This document shows, in pieces, positions 32,588 through 42,207 of a DNA stretch of 64,000 nt (its first letter is position 1; the number at the start of each line of letters is the position of its first letter). The DNA comes from Betaproteobacteria bacterium (GTDB taxonomy: Bacteria > Pseudomonadota > Gammaproteobacteria > Burkholderiales > SG8-39), in NCBI GenBank assembly GCA_016713125.1, contig JADJPT010000001.1:372001-436000 (forward strand), read 5' to 3'. The position numbers and the translations under genes were made by a program. Under the pieces are notes generated by a model. It was not told where the DNA came from, did not search any database, and was given only the letters and a program-made list of their open reading frames with translations.

Positions 32588-34072
32588 ATGCTGCGCACCG
32601 GCGAGCAATACCGCGAAGGCCTGAAGGACGGCCGTGAAATCTGGATCGACGGCGAGCGGGTCAAGGACCCGACCACGCATCCGGCGTTCAAGCCCATCGT
32701 CGACGCCAAGGCGCGGATGTACGACATCCAGTTCGACAAGCAGTACGACGCCAACCTGTTCTCCTATGCCGACGGCGCCGACCGCAACCCGGTGCTGCTC
32801 AAGCGCCCGACCGTCCAGCAGGACTGGTGGGACAAGTGGAATGCCATCGACGCCTACTTCAAGGACATCAAGGGCGTGGTGACGCGCGTCGGCGACGAGA
32901 CCATCGGCGAGATGTGGTCGCTGTTCGACGGCCGCGACGTGCTGAACAAGATCGACCCGCGCTTCGCCGCCAACATCGACAACCACATCGAGCGGGTGCT
33001 GCGCGAGGATCTGTTCCACGTCTCCGCCAACACCGACCCCAAGGGCGACCGTTCGGTGCGCCCGCAGGACCAGGACCCGGACATGATGGTCCACGTGGTC
33101 AAGGAGACCGACAAGGGCATCATCATCCGCGGCGCCAAATACGAGACCGCCGCCGCCTACGCCGACCAGGCCTTCCTGAAGCCCACCGTGGGCGCCTGGT
33201 CCGACGAGAAGCTCTCGGACTACGCCGTGGGCTGCATCGTCAAGATGGGCGCGCCCGGCGTGAAGCACATCTGCCGCTCGGGCTTCGCCGGACGCGGCTC
33301 CAAGGAAGACTACCCGCTGTCCAACCAGTTCGACGAGGTCGACACCCTGATGGTGCTCGACGACGTGCTGATTCCCTGGGAGGACGTGTTCTTCCACCGC
33401 TACACCGAGGGCGCGCGCTTCATCCGCTCGACCCTGCACCGCTACTCGGCCTTCCCCTACGTGCTGCGCGTGCTGTACACGGCCGACATGATGATCGGCG
33501 CGGCGATGTGGAACTGCAAGCAGACCGGCCTGGACAAGATGCAGTCGGTGAAGGAGAAGCTGGCCGACATGGTGGCCTACCGCGAAGGCATACGCGCCCA
33601 CCTGGCGGCCTCGATCGCGCTGGCCGAGAAGAGCCCCGGTGGCCTGCTGATGCCCAACCAGTCGCTGCTCTACGCCGGGCGCATCCACGCCTGCTCCAAC
33701 CTGCCGCAGGTCATGCACATCGCCCGCGAACTGTGCGGCGGCCAGCTGTGCGTGACGCCCAACGAGGCCGCCTTCCGCAACGAGGGCACCAAGGGCTGGC
33801 TGGAGAAGTTCTACTCGCTGAACCAGAACTGGCAGTCCGACGACCGCAGGAAGCTGCTGGCCTTCGCGCGCGACCTGCTGAACTCCGACTACGCCGGCCA
33901 CCGCCTGACCTTCGTGCAGTTCGCGCAGGCGCCGCACTTCAACCACCTGGCCGCGCTGTACGGCTCGTTCGACTTCTCCGGACCGCTGGACCTGGTGAAG
34001 AAGTGCGCCGACCTGTCCGACCGCGTCGACGCCAAGGTCAGCCCCGCGGCGCCCGTGCGCTCCGCCGCCTGA
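32588..34072 (+). CDS. HpaB-family FADH2-dependent monooxygenase (4-hydroxyphenylacetate 3-hydroxylase family)
   Basis: 494-residue protein with the HpaB N-terminal (TGEQYREGLKDGREIWIDGERV) and C-terminal domains (LSNQFDEVDTLMVLDDVLIPWEDVF, followed by a long helical part). Family members use reduced flavin from a separate reductase to hydroxylate phenolic rings; the reductase at 28825 is the probable partner. Some relatives are 4-hydroxybutyryl-CoA dehydratases, but the Fe-S cysteine pattern of those is not evident. The exact substrate is unknown. It is the first gene after the divergent LysR operator. Confidence 0.88.
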   Translation: MLRTGEQYREGLKDGREIWIDGERVKDPTTHPAFKPIVDAKARMYDIQFDKQYDANLFSYADGADRNPVLLKRPTVQQDWWDKWNAIDAYFKDIKGVVTRVGDETIGEMWSLFDGRDVLNKIDPRFAANIDNHIERVLREDLFHVSANTDPKGDRSVRPQDQDPDMMVHVVKETDKGIIIRGAKYETAAAYADQAFLKPTVGAWSDEKLSDYAVGCIVKMGAPGVKHICRSGFAGRGSKEDYPLSNQFDEVDTLMVLDDVLIPWEDVFFHRYTEGARFIRSTLHRYSAFPYVLRVLYTADMMIGAAMWNCKQTGLDKMQSVKEKLADMVAYREGIRAHLAASIALAEKSPGGLLMPNQSLLYAGRIHACSNLPQVMHIARELCGGQLCVTPNEAAFRNEGTKGWLEKFYSLNQNWQSDDRRKLLAFARDLLNSDYAGHRLTFVQFAQAPHFNHLAALYGSFDFSGPLDLVKKCADLSDRVDAKVSPAAPVRSAA

Positions 34073-34091
34073 GCCGGGCGGAGCGGCGGAC

Positions 34092-35204
34092 ATGCGCGAG
34101 GCCGTGAGCCTGCAGAGGCTGGAGGGACCCGAGGTCTGGTCGGGCGCGCAGATGCAGCCGCGCAGCGACTGGATTCACGTGCTGGACGCCGGTGAAGTCG
34201 CGGAAGTGCTGGCCGCGGTCGAGGGTGTGCGCCGCTCCGGCATCGACTGGCTGGACCTCGACAAGGAGGACTTTCCGCTGCCGTGCATGGCCGCGCGGCT
34301 GGCGCGCGTGGCGCAGCAGCTCGAACGCGGCTGCGGCATCGCCGTGGTGCGCGGCATCCCGCACGAGGCACTGGGCCAGGCGGGCATGCGCATCGCCATG
34401 TGGGGCATCGGCCTGCACCTGGGCACCGCGGTGTCGCAGAGCAAGTACGGCGAACTGCTGGCCGAGGTGCGCGACTACGGCGAAGTCATGGGCCAGGCGA
34501 CCTCGCGCGGCTACCGCGCGGCCGGCTCGCTGCGCTTTCACACCGACCGTTGCGACGTGGTGGCGCTGCTGTGCGTGCGCCAGTGCCGCGAGGGCGGCGA
34601 GAGCCTGACGGTCAGCACGCCGCACATCCACAACGTGCTGCTGGAGCGCGACCCCGAAGCGCTGGCGCTGCTTTACCAGGACTGGTTCCACAGCCGCCAG
34701 GGCGAGGGCCAGCCGCACGAGCAGCCCTGGTACCGCAACCCGATCTTCGCGCAGCACCTGGGCCGCTTCACCAGCCAGTACTCGCGCGCCTACGTGGAGA
34801 CCGCCAGCAAGTTTCCCGGGTTGCCGCCGGTGACCGAGCGCCAGTGGGCGGCGCTGGACCTGCTGGCCGACACCGCGCACGCCGAATGCTTCACCTCGCG
34901 CATGCAGCCCGGCGATCTGCAGCTGCTGAACAACCACGTGACCTGGCACGCGCGCACCGCGGTGACCGATTGGGACGAGCCGGCGGACAAGCGCATGCTG
35001 TACCGGCTGTGGCTGTCGATGCCCGAGAGCCGCGAGCTGCCCGAGGACTTCGCCGAGCTGTGGGGCCCGACCGGCGCCGGTGCGGTGCGCGGCGGCGTGG
35101 TCGCCGGCGCCGGCTATCGCACGGTGGCCGAGTTGCGCGCGCTGCGCGCGCAGGGCCGCACGCCGGCGCATGCCGGCTGGCCGCTGGCTTCGCTGGCGGC
35201 CTGA
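34092..35204 (+). CDS. TauD/TfdA-like Fe(II)/2-oxoglutarate-dependent oxygenase
   Basis: 370-residue protein with the facial triad His150 and Asp152 (RFHTDRCD) and His286 (NNHVTWHARTA). A conserved Arg-containing strand follows near 300-308 (KRMLYRLWLS), expected to bind 2-oxoglutarate. It most resembles the clavaminate-synthase-like/TauD group. It lies 19 bases after the monooxygenase gene and so is probably in the same operon, supplying a second oxidative step. The substrate is unknown. Confidence 0.83.
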   Translation: MREAVSLQRLEGPEVWSGAQMQPRSDWIHVLDAGEVAEVLAAVEGVRRSGIDWLDLDKEDFPLPCMAARLARVAQQLERGCGIAVVRGIPHEALGQAGMRIAMWGIGLHLGTAVSQSKYGELLAEVRDYGEVMGQATSRGYRAAGSLRFHTDRCDVVALLCVRQCREGGESLTVSTPHIHNVLLERDPEALALLYQDWFHSRQGEGQPHEQPWYRNPIFAQHLGRFTSQYSRAYVETASKFPGLPPVTERQWAALDLLADTAHAECFTSRMQPGDLQLLNNHVTWHARTAVTDWDEPADKRMLYRLWLSMPESRELPEDFAELWGPTGAGAVRGGVVAGAGYRTVAELRALRAQGRTPAHAGWPLASLAA

Positions 35205-35274
35205 ACATCCCGACCCCCTTCGCCGGGCGCCTGGCCCGTCGCTTGCTCACGTCTTCCTTCGAGAGAAAGGCAAC

Positions 35275-35778
35275 ATGACCCATACCCGCATACGGAAATT
35301 CAACACGCGCAATGTCTGGAAGGGCCAGGACATCTCCAACGACCTTTGCATGGTGGTGCGCGCCGGCAACATGGTGTTCGTGCGCGGCCAGACCGGCATG
35401 GACCTGAACGGCAGGATCCACGGCATCAACGACCCGGCGGCGCAGACCGAGAACGCGATGCGCTGCCTGAAGACCCTGCTCGAGGAGGCGGGCTCCGAGC
35501 TGGGCGACATCTGCAAGATCGTGATCTACGTGACCGATCGCGCCTACCGCGAGGCGGTGTACCGCGTGGTCGGCAAGTGGCTTAAGGGCGTCTACCCGGT
35601 CTCCACCGGCATCATCGTGCAGGGCCTGGCGCGTCCGGAACTGCTGATGGAGATCGACGTCTTCGCGGTGGTGCCGGAGGGTCGCGCGGCCAGGGCGAAG
35701 AAAGCCGCCGGCAAGCCGGCTGCGAAAGGATCCAGGGCAGCGCCGGCAAACAAGGCGGGGAAGCGCAAACCGCGTTAG
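35275..35778 (+). CDS. RidA/YjgF/YER057c family protein with basic tail
   Basis: Residues 1-135 form a chorismate-mutase-like RidA domain (VVRAGNMVFVRGQTGMD near 27-43, TENAMRCLKTLLEEAGS). Residues 136-167 form a Lys/Ala-rich tail. In enamine/imine deaminase RidA, Arg105 precedes the VEI motif; here the equivalent segment reads ELLMEIDVFA, so that Arg is missing. This points to a non-canonical Rid subfamily. A good ribosome-binding site (GAGAAAGG) precedes ATG 35275. It is third in the oxygenase operon. Confidence 0.87.
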   Translation: MTHTRIRKFNTRNVWKGQDISNDLCMVVRAGNMVFVRGQTGMDLNGRIHGINDPAAQTENAMRCLKTLLEEAGSELGDICKIVIYVTDRAYREAVYRVVGKWLKGVYPVSTGIIVQGLARPELLMEIDVFAVVPEGRAARAKKAAGKPAAKGSRAAPANKAGKRKPR

Positions 35779-35860
35779 TTTCCGTCGACGCCGGACGCGG
35801 CGCGCTGCGCGATCGCACGTGCGCGCCGCACCCGGCCCGCAGGCGCGGCTTCGCCTGCCT

Positions 35861-35866
35861 TACAAT
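35861..35866 (+). promoter_or_regulatory. Possible -10 element directly before the nucleotidase gene
   Basis: TACAAT ends 6 bases before ATG 35873, with GCCGCC between and no Shine-Dalgarno. The layout is identical to that before mutY. Confidence 0.35.
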
Positions 35867-35872
35867 GCCGCC

Positions 35873-36781
35873 ATGGCCGTAACCTTCGATGGCAAGCTGG
35901 TCGTCGCGATCTCTTCCCGCGCGCTGTTCGACTTCGAGGAGGAGAACCGCCTGTTCGAGCGCGACGGCGACGCCGCCTACATGCGCCTGCAGCTCGAGCG
36001 GCTGGAGCTCGCCGCAAAGCACGGCGTGGCCTTCCCGCTGGTGCAGAAGCTGCTCGCCTTCAACACCGAGGACGCGCACCGCGTCGAGGTCGTGATCCTG
36101 TCGAAGAACGACCCGGTGTCCGGCCTGCGCGTGTTCCGCTCGGCCAAGGGCGCCGGCCTGCAGCTTGAGCGCGGCGTATTCACGCGCGGGCGCAATGCCT
36201 ACCACTACCTCGAGGCGCTGAAGGCCAACCTGTTCCTGTCGGCCAATGAGGAGGACGTGCGCGGCGCGCTGCAGGCGGGGTTTCCCGCGGCGCGTGTCTA
36301 TCCGGAATCGGCCAGCGCCGCGCAAAATCATGCCGACGAGGTGCGCATCGCCTTCGACGGCGATGCCGTGCTGTTTTCCGACGAAGCCGAGGAGGTGTTC
36401 CGGCGCGACGGCCTGGACGCCTTCCAGCGCCATGAAAGCGAGCACGCGCTGCGGCCGCTGCCGCCCGGCCCGTTCAAACCCCTGCTCGAGGCCCTGCACC
36501 GGCTGCAGACCGCCGGCGCCGCGGTGCCGATGCGCATACGCACCGCGCTGGTCACCGCGCGCAGCGCCCCGGCGCACGAGCGCGCGGTGCGCACGCTGAT
36601 GCAGTGGAACGTGGGCGTCGACGAGGCGATGTTCCTCGGCGGGCTGGAGAAGGGCCCGATCCTCGCCGCCTTCAGCCCGGACTTCTACTTCGACGACCAG
36701 CGCGGGCACGTGGAGTCGGCGAAGAAGCACGTCGCCACCGGCCATGTGCCGTTCGGCGTCGCCAATCGCAAGCTCGGCTGA
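35873..36781 (+). CDS. 5'-nucleotidase (NT5C1-like family)
   Basis: 302-residue protein of the cytosolic 5'-nucleotidase type I family found in many proteobacteria. Recognisable segments are FDGKLVVAISSRALFD, VEVVILSKNDPVSGLRVF, VRIAFDGDAVLFSDEAE (the HAD-like aspartate motif) and VDEAMFLGGLEKGPIL. It is predicted to dephosphorylate nucleoside 5'-monophosphates in the cytoplasm. It stands alone between the catabolic genes and the AsmA gene and shows no clear link to either. Confidence 0.87.
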   Translation: MAVTFDGKLVVAISSRALFDFEEENRLFERDGDAAYMRLQLERLELAAKHGVAFPLVQKLLAFNTEDAHRVEVVILSKNDPVSGLRVFRSAKGAGLQLERGVFTRGRNAYHYLEALKANLFLSANEEDVRGALQAGFPAARVYPESASAAQNHADEVRIAFDGDAVLFSDEAEEVFRRDGLDAFQRHESEHALRPLPPGPFKPLLEALHRLQTAGAAVPMRIRTALVTARSAPAHERAVRTLMQWNVGVDEAMFLGGLEKGPILAAFSPDFYFDDQRGHVESAKKHVATGHVPFGVANRKLG

Positions 36782-36850
36782 GCGCGCGGCCTGCCATGCA
36801 TCCGGTACGAATGTTCGGCCATCATTCTTGATCCCAAGCCAGGAAGCCTC

Positions 36851-39010
36851 ATGAAAGCCATCAAATACCTGCTGTTCGCCCTGGGCGGCGTCGTGTTGCT
36901 CGTCGTGCTCGGTCTGGCGATCGCCGTCGGCGTGGTCGACGGGGAGTTCGTCAAGCAGCGCGCCGAGCGCCAGATGAAGGAGCAGTTCCGGCGCACGCTG
37001 ACGATAGAAGGCACGCCCAGGCTGTCGCTGTTCCCGGTGCTGGCCCTGGAGCTGGGCAAGACCCGCCTCTCGGAGCCCGCCAGCGACAAGGAGTTCCTGT
37101 CGCTGGATTCGGCCAGGGTCGCGGTCCGGGTGATGCCGCTGCTCTCGCGCAGCATCGAGGTCGACGCGCTTGCGCTCGCCGGGCTGAAGGTGAACCTGGT
37201 GCGCGCCAGGGATGGCGCCATGAATATCGACGACCTGGCCGGCAGGAAGGGCAAGGACAAGGCGGAGGGCGGCGGCGATGCGCCACACGGCAAGCCGCCC
37301 GCGGTGCGCGTCGCCGCGGCCAGCATCGAGCGCGCGCAGATCGCCTATCGCGACGAGGCCAGCGGGCAGACGGTCAGCGTGGCCGACATCAACCTGAAGA
37401 CCGGTGCGCTCGCCGACGCGACGCCCACCCCGGTGTCGTTCTCGGCGCACGTGAAGGGCGCACGGCCGACGCTGGACGTGAAGCTGAACCTGGGCGGACA
37501 ACTGCGGGTGAATCTCGACAAGGAGGCCTTCGAGGTGGCCGGCCTGGTGTTCGAGGCCAAGGGCGTGGTCGATCGCGACACCCTGGCGGTGAATTTTTCC
37601 GCGCCGCAGGTCAGCGTGAGGCCGGGCAAGGCTTCCGGCTCGGCGGTCACCGGCACGCTCGTGCTGAAGGGGCCGCAGCGCAACGTGAATGCCCGGCTCA
37701 ACGTGTCGGCCGTCGAAGGTTCGGCCGAGGCGCTTGCCATCCCGGCGCTGACGCTGGACATCGACGCGGTGGTCGAGGGCAACGGCATGAAGGGCCGCAT
37801 CGAAACGCCGATCAAGGCCAGCCTGTCCCGGCAGACCTGGGAACTGCCCAGGCTGGTGGCGAATCTGAGCTTCTCCGGGCCGGCGATTCCGCAGAAGAGC
37901 GTCACCTTGCCGATCCGCGCGGCGCTGAAGGCGGATCTGGACAAGCAGTCGGCCTCGGCCGAAGTGTCGACCAGGTTCGACGAATCCAGCATCGAGGCGA
38001 AGTTCACGGCGGCCAGGCTGAAGCCGCTGAACGCCAGCTTCGACCTGGCCATCGACAAGCTGAACCTCGATCGTTACATCGCGCAGAAGCCGGCGGCGCC
38101 GGCCAGGGGCGACGAGAAGATCGACCTGTCCGCGCTCAAGGGCCCGACGCTGGCCGGCCGGGTGCAGGCCGGCGTGCTGCAGGTCAAGGGCGTGAAGCTC
38201 GAGAAGCTGCAGGCGCAGATCAAGCTGGCGGGCGGCAGGCTCGAGGTTGCGCCGTACACGGCCAGCCTGTACGGCGGCACGCTGGCCGGCAGCCTGACGG
38301 TGGACGCCAACACCGGCCGCTTCCAGGTCAAGGACACGCTCACCAACGTGGCCATCGGCCCGCTGCTGCGCGACGCGGCCAGGAAGGACATGCTGGATGG
38401 TCGCGGCAACGTGAACCTGGACGTGTCGACCAGCGGCAACACGGTCGCGGGATTGAAGCGCAAGCTCGAAGGCAGCGCGCGGGTGGACCTCAAGGACGGC
38501 GCGATCCGCGGCATCAACCTGGCCGACAGCCTGCGCAACGTGAAGGCGACGCTGGGTTCGAAATCCGCGCAGACGGCGGGCGACAGCGCCAAGAAGACCG
38601 ATTTCTCGGAGATGGGGGCGAGCTTCGCGATCCGCGAAGGCGTGGCGAGGAACGACGACCTGAAGGCGGCCTCGCCGTTCCTGCGCCTGACCGGCGCGGG
38701 ACAGTTCGACATCGGCAATTCGACCATCGACTACACCGCGCGGGCCACGCTGGCGGCCACCTCCAAGGGCCAGGGCGGGGCGGCCGACGTGGCCGGCATC
38801 ACGGTGCCGGTGAAGCTGGGCGGCACCTTCGATGCGCCGACCTGGAACATCGATTACACGGCACTGCTGGGCGCACTGGGCAGCGGTGCGGGCAAGCTCG
38901 GTGGCGTGGTCGGCGGCGCACTGGGCAATGCGGCGGGCGGCGCCGCGGGCGCGACCGGTTCTGCGGCCGGACAGGTGAAGGACAAGCTCAAGGGATTGTT
39001 CGGGCGCTGA
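36851..39010 (+). CDS. AsmA family protein
   Basis: 719-residue inner-membrane-anchored periplasmic protein with one N-terminal transmembrane helix (about residues 5-28). The N-terminal AsmA domain (QFRRTLTIEGTPRLSLFPVLALELG) and C-terminal AsmA_2 domain (VNLDVSTSGNTVAGLKRKLEGSARVDLKDGAIRGINL) are both present, ending in a Gly/Ala-rich tail. AsmA-like proteins form long grooves thought to carry phospholipids between membranes. It ends 60 bases before the convergent ABC operon. Confidence 0.92.
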   Translation: MKAIKYLLFALGGVVLLVVLGLAIAVGVVDGEFVKQRAERQMKEQFRRTLTIEGTPRLSLFPVLALELGKTRLSEPASDKEFLSLDSARVAVRVMPLLSRSIEVDALALAGLKVNLVRARDGAMNIDDLAGRKGKDKAEGGGDAPHGKPPAVRVAAASIERAQIAYRDEASGQTVSVADINLKTGALADATPTPVSFSAHVKGARPTLDVKLNLGGQLRVNLDKEAFEVAGLVFEAKGVVDRDTLAVNFSAPQVSVRPGKASGSAVTGTLVLKGPQRNVNARLNVSAVEGSAEALAIPALTLDIDAVVEGNGMKGRIETPIKASLSRQTWELPRLVANLSFSGPAIPQKSVTLPIRAALKADLDKQSASAEVSTRFDESSIEAKFTAARLKPLNASFDLAIDKLNLDRYIAQKPAAPARGDEKIDLSALKGPTLAGRVQAGVLQVKGVKLEKLQAQIKLAGGRLEVAPYTASLYGGTLAGSLTVDANTGRFQVKDTLTNVAIGPLLRDAARKDMLDGRGNVNLDVSTSGNTVAGLKRKLEGSARVDLKDGAIRGINLADSLRNVKATLGSKSAQTAGDSAKKTDFSEMGASFAIREGVARNDDLKAASPFLRLTGAGQFDIGNSTIDYTARATLAATSKGQGGAADVAGITVPVKLGGTFDAPTWNIDYTALLGALGSGAGKLGGVVGGALGNAAGGAAGATGSAAGQVKDKLKGLFGR

Positions 39011-39070
39011 GGCGGCGCGCCGCAGGCGGCAGACCCGGCCGCGAAGCCGGCCGCAGATTCGGCCCGAGCC

Positions 39071-40095
39071 TCAGTCCGGCAGCCGGCCTTCCTGCACCGC
39101 ATGACAGGCTGCCAGGCCGGCGCCCGCCGTGAGCAGCACGGGCTGTTCGCTGCGGCAGCGTGCGTCGGCGTGCGGGCAGCGCGGATGGAAGGCGCAGCCG
39201 CCCGGCGGCGCAAGCGGGTTGGGCACTTCGCCGCCCACCGGCGTGCGCGCCCTGCCGCTCATTTCCAGGTCGGGAATCGCATCGATCAGCAGGCGCGTGT
39301 AGGGATGGCGGGGTTGCGCGAACAGCTGCTTCGCCGCACCGACTTCGACCAGCCTGCCCATATACATCACGCCCACGCGGGTGGCGACGTGCGCGACCAC
39401 CGCCAGGTCGTGCGAGATGAACAGGTAGGTCAGGCCCAGGCGCTGCTGCAGGTCTTTCATGAGGTTGAGGATCTGCGCCTGTACCGACACGTCGAGCGCG
39501 GAGGTGGGCTCGTCGCACACCAGAAACTCCGGCTGCGTGGCCAGCGCCCGCGCGATCGAGATGCGCTGGCGCTGACCGCCCGAGAACTCGTGTGGGACTT
39601 CCGCCGTCTTCTGCCGCCAGGCCCACCGGCGCAGCAGCTCGGCGACGCGCGCGGCGAGCGCGCGGGCGCGGGCGCCCGCCGTGCGCGACCAGCGGCTCGC
39701 CGACGATGTCGCGCACGCGCCAGCGCGGGTTCAGGCTGGCGTAGGGATCCTGGAAGATCATCTGCATGCGCCGCCGCAGGGGCGCGGACGCGGCCTGTGC
39801 CAGGTCGGCGCCGGCGAACAGGATGCGGCCGCGCGAGGGCGGGTACAGGCCGACGATCAGCCGCGCGACCGTCGACTTGCCGCAGCCGGATTCGCCGACC
39901 AGGGCCAGCGTCTCGCCGCGGAGGATGGAGAAGGACACGCCGTCCACGGCGCGCAGCAGGCGCCGCGGCTCGCCCTCGAGCACGCGGTTCAGCCAGGGCC
40001 TGGAGACATCGAAGCTGCGCGCCAGATCCTGCACCTCGAGCAGCGGCGTGCGGCTGTCGGCATCGAGATCGGCATCGGCGCCGATTGCGGCGGGA

Positions 40096-40106
<11 letters not shown>
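39071..40106 (-). CDS. Peptide-type ABC transporter ATP-binding protein, DppF/OppF type (frameshifted)
   Basis: Carries Walker A (LVGESGCGKST), QDPYASLNPR, then after frame changes the signature FSGGQRQRISIARAL, Walker B (VCDEPTSALDVSVQAQ) and the oligopeptide C-terminal Cys-containing domain (GCAFHPRCPHADARC). Between about 39590 and 39690 the frame changes about three times, yet every family motif is present in order across frames. Such a cluster in a GC-rich stretch looks like consensus error. It is the last gene of the importer operon and would be about 345 residues, normal length. Confidence 0.83.
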
Positions 40107-41113
<1,007 letters not shown>

Positions 41114-41196
41114 GGACAGGTGGCAGCAATTCGACTGGTAATCCGCCACAGGCTTCGAGTATTGAAAAAAAGTGGCAGTAATTTCACGCTTTTTCC

Positions 41197-42207
41197 TCAG
41201 CGCAGCCTGGGGTTCAGCGCATCGCGCAGCCAGTCGCCCAGCAGGTTCACCGACAGCACCAGCACGATCAGCGCAGCGCCCGGAAACACCGTGATCCACC
41301 ACTCGCCGGAGAGCATGAAGTCGTTGCCGACGGGATCAGCGTGCCCAGCGAGGGCTTGGTGGGGCGGCACGCCGACGCCGAGGAAGGACAGCGTGGCTTC
41401 GGTGATGATGGCCAGCGCCAGGTGGATGGTGGCGATCACCAGCACCGGGCCCATGACGTTGGGCAGCACGTGGCGGAACATGATCGACGCCTGGCTGCGG
41501 CCGATCACGCGCGCGGCCTGCACGTACTCCTTCTGGCGCTCCACCAGGGTGCTGCCGCGCACGGTGCGCGCGAAGTCCACCCACTTCGACAGGCCGATGG
41601 CGACGATCAGCACATAGACGGCGATCGAGTCGTGCGTCTCGCGCGGCAGCACGATGCGCGCCACGCCGTCGATCAGCAAGGCGATCAGGATGGCCGGAAA
41701 CGAGAGCTGTATGTCGGCCACGCGCATGATGAAGGCGTCCAGTCGTCCGCCGGCGTAGCCGGCGACCAGACCCAGGCCCACCCCCATGGCCATCGATAGC
41801 AGCACCGAGGCCACGCCCACCGCGAGCGAGATGCGCGCCCCGTACAGGATGGTGGAGAGCAGGTCGCGGCCCTGGTCGTCGGTGCCGAGCAGGTACTTCG
41901 CCTGGCCTTTCTCGGTCCACGCCGGTGGCGTGAAGCCGTCGGAGAGGTTGAGCGCGGCGCTGTCGAAGGGGTTGGTCGGCGCCAGCCAGGGCGCGAACAG
42001 CGCGCCGCCCACACACAGCAGGGTGAGCAGCGCGGCCAGCATCGCCACCGGCGATTGCCGGAAGCTCCAGGCCAGGTCGCTGTCCCAGGCGCGGCGCGCC
42101 CGGGCGATCAAATGCGAACCCCCGGTGCGGCGCACCGGCGCGCCATGTGTGCCATGCCGCCGGCCGGACTTACTGGACGCGCGCGAAACGCGCCTCGGGC
42201 CGGTCAT
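41197..42207 (-). CDS. Peptide-type ABC transporter permease, DppC/OppC type
   Basis: Six-helix permease with N-terminal OppC-type domain and the EAA loop (KEYVQAARVIGRSQASIMFRHVLPNV). Near 41330-41360 the residues PPHQALAGHADPV replace the expected PPTxPSLGTLIRV. This is explained by one extra C in CCCC and one missing base 3' of it, so a compensated double shift is likely. The start at 42207 gives a basic N-terminal extension and overlaps the binding-protein gene. A later start is possible. Confidence 0.87.
   Translation of the reverse strand: MTGPRRVSRASSKSGRRHGTHGAPVRRTGGSHLIARARRAWDSDLAWSFRQSPVAMLAALLTLLCVGGALFAPWLAPTNPFDSAALNLSDGFTPPAWTEKGQAKYLLGTDDQGRDLLSTILYGARISLAVGVASVLLSMAMGVGLGLVAGYAGGRLDAFIMRVADIQLSFPAILIALLIDGVARIVLPRETHDSIAVYVLIVAIGLSKWVDFARTVRGSTLVERQKEYVQAARVIGRSQASIMFRHVLPNVMGPVLVIATIHLALAIITEATLSFLGVGVPPHQALAGHADPVGNDFMLSGEWWITVFPGAALIVLVLSVNLLGDWLRDALNPRLR

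Noticed and set aside
32549..34093. 514-codon minus-strand frame opposite the HpaB-type gene
   Set aside because: Shadow of a conserved plus-strand oxygenase; Val/Gly/His-rich composition typical of such frames.
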